This document shows, piece after piece, positions 1 to 3,675 of a stretch of DNA of 6,127 bases. Each line of letters begins with the position of its first letter. The first letter of the stretch is position 1. A program made the translations under genes and the position numbers. Below the pieces are notes generated by a model, which did not search any database, was not told where the DNA came from, and saw only the letters and a list, made by a program, of their open reading frames with translations. Source of the DNA: Candidatus Dojkabacteria bacterium. GTDB taxonomy: Bacteria; Patescibacteriota; Dojkabacteria; J137. Location: NCBI GenBank assembly GCA_020429545.1, contig JAGQLF010000052.1, forward strand, positions 1 to 6,127, written 5' to 3'.

Positions 1-795
1 TTTCAATATATTCATGCACGTTACAACCCAGAAAATTTTGATGAGTTTTGGGAAGAATGGGGAAACAAGCAAAATGATGCTGTAGGTGCAATTTTATATC
101 AAGTTGGTCAATTAGAAAAAAATAGAAAAGGAAGGCTTTTTGAAAATAAAGATAGAGTAAGAATTGTTCAAAAATTAGTTTACTACCTACAGTCAATTGA
201 ATACTGGCATGATAAAGACAGCGGAATGTGGGAAGAAGATGAAGAAATTCATGCATCATCAGTTGGAGCATGTGTTGCAGGCTTAAAAGTAGTCGATGCT
301 CTAGATGAAATTGAAGTTCCAGACGATATGATTTTAAAGGGAGAAGAAAGCCTTAATCAATTATTACCAAGAGAATCTGCAAGAAAGTTTACTGATTTAG
401 CTCTTCTTTCTCTTATTTACCCATACAGAGTAGTTACAAAAGAACAACAAGATCAAATATTAGAAAATATTGAATACCATTTATTAAAAGAAAGAGGTGT
501 AATTAGATATAAAGGAGACATGTATTACAATGGTAATCCTGATGGATACAGCGAAGAAGCAGAATGGACTTTTGGATTAGCTTGGCTTTCAATAATTTAT
601 AAAAGTATGGGTAATGAGCAAAAAGCACAAATGTTTTTAGATAGATTGATCCATGTTGATACAGCAAAAGGAATGCCTGAACTATACTTTTCTAATATGG
701 ATAGATTTAATGAAAATACACCTCTTGGTTGGAGCGAATCCTTGTTCATAGTAGCTTTATATGAAATGAACGAGAAAAGAAAAAATAGTACTTAA
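1..795 (+). CDS. Glycoside hydrolase family 15 protein (glucoamylase/glucodextranase-like), C-terminal part
   Basis: Frame 1 is open from the first base, so the gene begins before the window; 264 residues are visible, ending at TAA 793-795. GH15 enzymes are (alpha/alpha)6-barrel inverting hydrolases that release glucose from alpha-glucans or split trehalose or dextran. Visible family signatures, numbered from the window edge, are IHARYNPENF (about 4-13), the tryptophan/KQNDAVGA segment (about 17-31), SGMWEED (74-80), HASSVGA (about 84-90), EAEWTFGLAW (about 186-195), MPELY (225-229) and NENTPLGW (about 237-244). By position, E78 or E79 in GMWEE is the likely general acid and E227 in PELY the likely base; both are inferred from family motifs. 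They lie about 149 residues apart, closer than in fungal glucoamylase, which fits a compact bacterial subfamily. The missing N-terminus hides any signal peptide, so location is unknown. Family call is firm; exact substrate is not. Confidence 0.85.
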   Translation, partial: FQYIHARYNPENFDEFWEEWGNKQNDAVGAILYQVGQLEKNRKGRLFENKDRVRIVQKLVYYLQSIEYWHDKDSGMWEEDEEIHASSVGACVAGLKVVDALDEIEVPDDMILKGEESLNQLLPRESARKFTDLALLSLIYPYRVVTKEQQDQILENIEYHLLKERGVIRYKGDMYYNGNPDGYSEEAEWTFGLAWLSIIYKSMGNEQKAQMFLDRLIHVDTAKGMPELYFSNMDRFNENTPLGWSESLFIVALYEMNEKRKNST

Positions 796-796
796 T

Positions 797-823
797 TTGA
801 AAAAAATCTTTCCGAGATATAAT
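797..823 (+). promoter_or_regulatory. Candidate sigma70-type promoter for the 119-residue gene
   Basis: A TTGAAA box (797-802, five of six to consensus) is followed 15 bp later by a perfect TATAAT (818-823). The predicted transcript start near 830 gives a leader of only about 13 nt before the ATG at 843. No Shine-Dalgarno sequence is present in that leader. The spacer is about 2 bp shorter than optimal, and TATAAT arises easily in AT-rich DNA. The boxes also overlap a hairpin-like inverted repeat, so this is a plausible call, not a proven one. Confidence 0.4.
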
Positions 824-842
824 CCCGAATTAAGATATTTTT
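801..842 (+). terminator. Candidate intrinsic terminator after the GH15 gene (bulged A/T-flanked hairpin)
   Basis: Outer arms 801-810 and 832-842 pair over 10 bp with one bulged A (837); the A-tract on the left pairs with the T-tract on the right. An inner imperfect stem pairs 811-818 with 822-828, with one bulge (C813) and one A/C mismatch (815/825), closing on the triloop ATA (819-821). The right arm ends in ATTTTT directly before the next ATG. The location, 6 bp after the GH15 stop, and the U-run fit a factor-independent terminator. The low G+C of the stem and the bulges weaken the call. It overlaps the candidate promoter. Confidence 0.35.
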
Positions 843-1202
843 ATGAATTTTGAAGGATATAGATCTGATTTAATTGATGCTTTAGGAGTAGACCATTCTA
901 TTTCTGACATAGAGATTTTTCATAACATTTGCGAAGCGATAGGTTTGACTGATGATATAACACCTAGTGAATTGTTATTTCAATTAGAGGAGTGCTATTT
1001 AGCAGAACTAATAGAACTATTTAAATTACCCAATACTTCTGAGTGGAAGGATATAAAAACATACTATAATCAACACTTTAAAACAGATCCTGACAGATTT
1101 GACAGTGCAAAACTAGTTCAGTTAAATAAGTTCTCCACTTCTTGGAAAGAGTTGTATGAATTTCTAGATTATGTTTCTAAGACAAAAGAGCGAGAGTTAT
1201 AA
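843..1202 (+). CDS. Hypothetical protein, 119 residues, acidic and probably helical
   Basis: I do not recognise this protein. It starts at ATG 843, the first possible ATG after the in-frame TAA at 831-833, and stops at TAA 1200-1202. It has no signal peptide or membrane segment, so it is probably cytoplasmic. It is rich in Asp, Glu, Leu and aromatic residues. Most of the length looks alpha-helical, for example around 20-35 (DIEIFHNICEAIGL), 42-60 (SELLFQLEECYLAELIELF) and 98-114. There is no obvious catalytic motif; the two cysteines, in HNICEA and EECYLA, are too far apart for a CxxC-type metal knuckle. A candidate promoter lies just upstream, separating it from the GH15 gene. Its last codon and stop overlap the stop of the convergent hydrolase gene by 6 bp. 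The ordinary amino-acid composition and sensible start support a real gene; function is unknown. Confidence 0.7.
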   Translation: MNFEGYRSDLIDALGVDHSISDIEIFHNICEAIGLTDDITPSELLFQLEECYLAELIELFKLPNTSEWKDIKTYYNQHFKTDPDRFDSAKLVQLNKFSTSWKELYEFLDYVSKTKEREL

Positions 1203-3605
1203 TCCACATGCAGACTTACCATACCTTTTGGCAAAATTTGCAAAATCAATAAGGCCAACTTCTCCATCATTATTAGTATCTAGCTTGCCACAACCTGTAA
1301 ATGTTGCATTTGGATCTAGACATGTTTTTCCATATTTTTTAACAAAATTTGCAAAATCAACTAAATCTAACTTTCCAGATTCGCCACCAATATCTATTGC
1401 ACCACATACAGTCTCGGTTGCTGTTTCAGTTTGTGAACTACTTCCTCCACCCGAACCTCCTGATGGCGGATGCGGATCAGTACTAGTCAGTGTTAATACT
1501 ACAGATGTTATTGTATTTGGTGCTACAGAAACAGTTACAGTGTCATCAGATGCATCTACAGTTGAACTGCCAGCAACTGCTGTTACATAGTTATCTGTAT
1601 CTATATATTCCACTGAGCTAGTTGATATATACTTTGTAGCTCCAGTAATGTCGTAACTCAAATTATATGTTCTTTCACCTTTGTTAGATATTAATATGTT
1701 TAATGCATTCACATCAGTTGAATCTTGAGTAACCAAGAAGTTGATATCCGGGTTATTATCCCCCGAATATGCAAGTACATTATCTTCTATTTGCTCTAAC
1801 ATGAACTTTGTTGCATAACCAACCTTCTTTATTGATCCACCTGATGTCACCCACCCCCTTATATTATGGATTGTTCCATTATCAACAAAAGGATAGTATG
1901 CGATTGCTTCTACTCTATCTCCATGCTTCATTAATGTGAACAATGCCGATGCCCACCAAACAGCATGATCCATAGAAGCAATATTTATAGAATCTTGAAA
2001 TGATGTACTTCCATAATGTGCATTTAACTCAGAAATATTTAATTTCATTTCAACTGGTAAATACTGAGTATCTAAATCCGCAATTATGTCTGTAATTCTT
2101 TTATCCATTAGTTCAGTTGAATGGGTTGTTCCTCCATCTGGAGAATGACCAAATAGCCATGGGTGAATTCCTAATCCTCGCATACTGTCAGAGTCAATAT
2201 TTGCAATCAAATCATCAATATATGTAAGTGCTGTATCATTTAAGACTGTAACACTTCCCGTATATGGCAAGAAAGTGTTAATGGCTGAATCTACATTTGC
2301 TTGAAGTCTATCTGCAACTGTATTCATCATTGCTGCATACCCAGTTGCTGTAATTACATCATTGTTTGGCTCATCAATAAGATTAAGCATTGATACTGGA
2401 TACCCTTGAGTATTTATATAGTAATCAAGCAAAACTTCTACAAATTCTCTAAATTCTGCATGTGTTTCGGTATAAGATAAACATGAATCTAAATTTCCAG
2501 AACAAGTTCCACCTGGTGCTAAATCATCTCTATACCAGGCTGGCAATCCATTAATTTCAACAATTGGTTGATTTGTTACTGTAAATGCTTCATCAATACT
2601 TTGATTTGTGAAGTTAATTCCACTGGTATATGTGTTAGGATCACCATTGTCATTAGTAGGTTCTCTTAAAGCAATATTTAATGGTGCCTCAGTAGTTTCT
2701 AAATGTAATGTATTAAATGTGGTTTCTTCTACAGCAGATAAAGTACCCTGTTCGGCAATTCTTCCACCACCAATTCGTGCTCTTGTTCCTAAATTATCAC
2801 TTAAATCAATTGTCATAGTCTCAGATTCTGTACTAAAGTTTGGTGTAAATAAATTTGCTGCACTATCAGAAAAATAGCTATCAACGCCATCCAACCACAA
2901 GCTTACTGATGTGTCTGCACCACCTACAGTATTAATATTTACTCTCCAAGCTCCATTTACAGGAGTTACAGCAGAAATCGTTTGATAAGTTGTTCCATCA
3001 TTTGTGGCACTATATGTAAGAGTCTGCTGACCAAATTGCACATCGCTTGGATTATATAGAGTCATTGTTGTAGTTCCTGCTACATTCTCTGTTAATAATC
3101 CATTTAAAGAGAAATTTGTATTATTCTCAACGTTAAAGTAAACGTTAAAACCTGAATCTGCATAATCCCATGTTCTTAATCTTTCTCTAGGTTTAAGCAT
3201 TAATTTGTTAGTTGAGTCAACAGTTAAAGGTCTGTATCCCATTGCAATATGAATCTTATATGTTCCTACTTGAGTCAAATTAAAGGATGTGTTTCCAGCT
3301 GGATTTGCAATCGGAATTACAATTTCTTGCTTAAGTGTTCCATCTGGATTCTGTACGTAAAAAACAGTTTCCATTGTTGTAATTTGATCTCCATAGTTAA
3401 TTGTTATTTCATCAGTTCCATCTGAGAGTGCATAGATTGTTCCCCATCTTATCTCATCAAGTGTGCTAACTGGATCTGATACAAGTGCAACTGAGACTTC
3501 CAATAATGGTTTTGTGAATTGAATAAAACCAAAATATGTTAGTACTGAAAATAGAATAATTGTTACTGCAAGCTTTCGCTTTATTAACGATTGAATTATG
3601 TTCAT
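1197..3605 (-). CDS. Exported clan GH-A glycoside hydrolase (GH39-like) with C-terminal double dockerin
   Basis: 802 residues, ATG 3605-3603 to TAA 1199-1197. Residues 8-30 form a basic-then-hydrophobic signal peptide or membrane anchor. Residues about 40-265 are beta-rich and unrecognised. A TIM barrel follows at about 270-610: RIGGG (278-282), VEINGLPAWYRDD (349-361), LIDEPNN (409-415), IHPW (480-483), KLNISELNAHYG (521-532) and HAVWWASALF (547-556). By clan GH-A logic E412 is the acid/base and E526 the nucleophile, 114 residues apart and suited to a retaining mechanism. The residue before the acid/base is Asp411, where Asn is nearly invariant. A closing beta-sandwich (about 611-708), a Pro/Gly/Ser linker (about 709-731) and two cysteine-bracketed dockerin repeats (734-800) end the protein. 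GH39 members include beta-xylosidases and exopolysaccharide hydrolases; the substrate here cannot be read. GH30- or GH51-related assignment is the main alternative. The gene probably follows the upstream beta-helix gene in one transcript. There is no clear ribosome-binding site. Confidence 0.8.
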   Translation of the reverse strand: MNIIQSLIKRKLAVTIILFSVLTYFGFIQFTKPLLEVSVALVSDPVSTLDEIRWGTIYALSDGTDEITINYGDQITTMETVFYVQNPDGTLKQEIVIPIANPAGNTSFNLTQVGTYKIHIAMGYRPLTVDSTNKLMLKPRERLRTWDYADSGFNVYFNVENNTNFSLNGLLTENVAGTTTMTLYNPSDVQFGQQTLTYSATNDGTTYQTISAVTPVNGAWRVNINTVGGADTSVSLWLDGVDSYFSDSAANLFTPNFSTESETMTIDLSDNLGTRARIGGGRIAEQGTLSAVEETTFNTLHLETTEAPLNIALREPTNDNGDPNTYTSGINFTNQSIDEAFTVTNQPIVEINGLPAWYRDDLAPGGTCSGNLDSCLSYTETHAEFREFVEVLLDYYINTQGYPVSMLNLIDEPNNDVITATGYAAMMNTVADRLQANVDSAINTFLPYTGSVTVLNDTALTYIDDLIANIDSDSMRGLGIHPWLFGHSPDGGTTHSTELMDKRITDIIADLDTQYLPVEMKLNISELNAHYGSTSFQDSINIASMDHAVWWASALFTLMKHGDRVEAIAYYPFVDNGTIHNIRGWVTSGGSIKKVGYATKFMLEQIEDNVLAYSGDNNPDINFLVTQDSTDVNALNILISNKGERTYNLSYDITGATKYISTSSVEYIDTDNYVTAVAGSSTVDASDDTVTVSVAPNTITSVVLTLTSTDPHPPSGGSGGGSSSQTETATETVCGAIDIGGESGKLDLVDFANFVKKYGKTCLDPNATFTGCGKLDTNNDGEVGLIDFANFAKRYGKSACGL
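1206..1406 (-). other. Double dockerin-like domain of the GH39-like protein
   Basis: Residues 734-800 contain two repeats of about 28 residues, each opened by CG and closed by Cys after a YGK motif: C734-C762 and C772-C800, joined by nine residues. Repeat 2 has a canonical calcium loop (D776, N778, D780, G781, D787 at positions 1, 3, 5, 6, 12) followed by the helix FANFAKRYG. Repeat 1 has a divergent loop with 13-residue spacing (D738 to D750, DIGGES) followed by FANFVKKYG. Dockerins bind cohesin modules in known systems; the partner here is not in the window. Confidence 0.8.
1232..1360 (-). repeat. Exact 18-bp direct repeat within the dockerin-coding DNA
   Basis: The same 18 bases (CAAAATTTGCAAAATCAA on the plus strand) occur at 1232-1249 and 1343-1360, 111 bp apart. 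On the coding strand they encode the shared DFANF start of the dockerin helices. The identity at codon level, including wobble positions, suggests that the two dockerin repeats arose by tandem duplication or have been homogenised, although only this core is identical. Confidence 0.85.
3501..3605 (-). other. Signal peptide or N-terminal membrane anchor of the GH39-like protein
   Basis: Residues 1-35 show a short basic region (K9, R10, K11) followed by a hydrophobic run from about 12 to 30, then KPLLEV. The charge layout is typical of Sec export. No lipobox cysteine and no clear AXA cleavage site are visible, so an uncleaved anchor holding the enzyme on the outer face of the membrane is as likely as a cleaved signal. 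Confidence 0.7.
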
Positions 3606-3675
3606 TATATTATATACGCACCAAAGAAAATAATTTAATATTACTTGTTAAAAAATGAAAAAAATGAAAAGTACT
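3606..3675 (-). other. Short AT-rich intergenic gap between the two dockerin genes
   Basis: This 70-bp gap separates the TAG of the beta-helix gene from the ATG of the GH39-like gene. It is AT-rich, with T-runs on the coding strand soon after the stop, and has no Shine-Dalgarno sequence. A TATAAT lies only 3 nt before the ATG, too close to serve that start. Nothing here clearly separates the two genes into different transcripts, so I favour a shared transcript. Confidence 0.4.

Noticed and set aside
1226..1246. Inverted-repeat look of TTTTGGCAAAATTTGCAAAA near the convergent gene ends, a possible bidirectional terminator.
   Set aside because: It lies within dockerin codons, no T-run follows on either strand, and the pattern is explained by the Phe/Ala/Asn codons of the repeat.
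1171..1590. Plus-strand open frame of 139 codons over the end of the GH39-like gene, and other plus-strand frames at 2608-2877, 3774-4010, 4208-4673, 4839-5021 and 5729-5950.
   Set aside because: They lie antisense to well-supported domain-containing proteins, have unnatural composition (runs of Ser, Pro, Leu, Tyr or Val) and no supporting start signals.
3501..3605. Lipoprotein signal for the GH39-like protein.
   Set aside because: There is no cysteine in the first 60 residues, so no lipobox is possible.
3606..3616. TATAAT-like box immediately upstream of the GH39-like start (minus strand).
   Set aside because: It ends 3 nt before the ATG, so a normal transcript start would fall inside the coding region; no good -35 box is present and no nearby alternative start exists.
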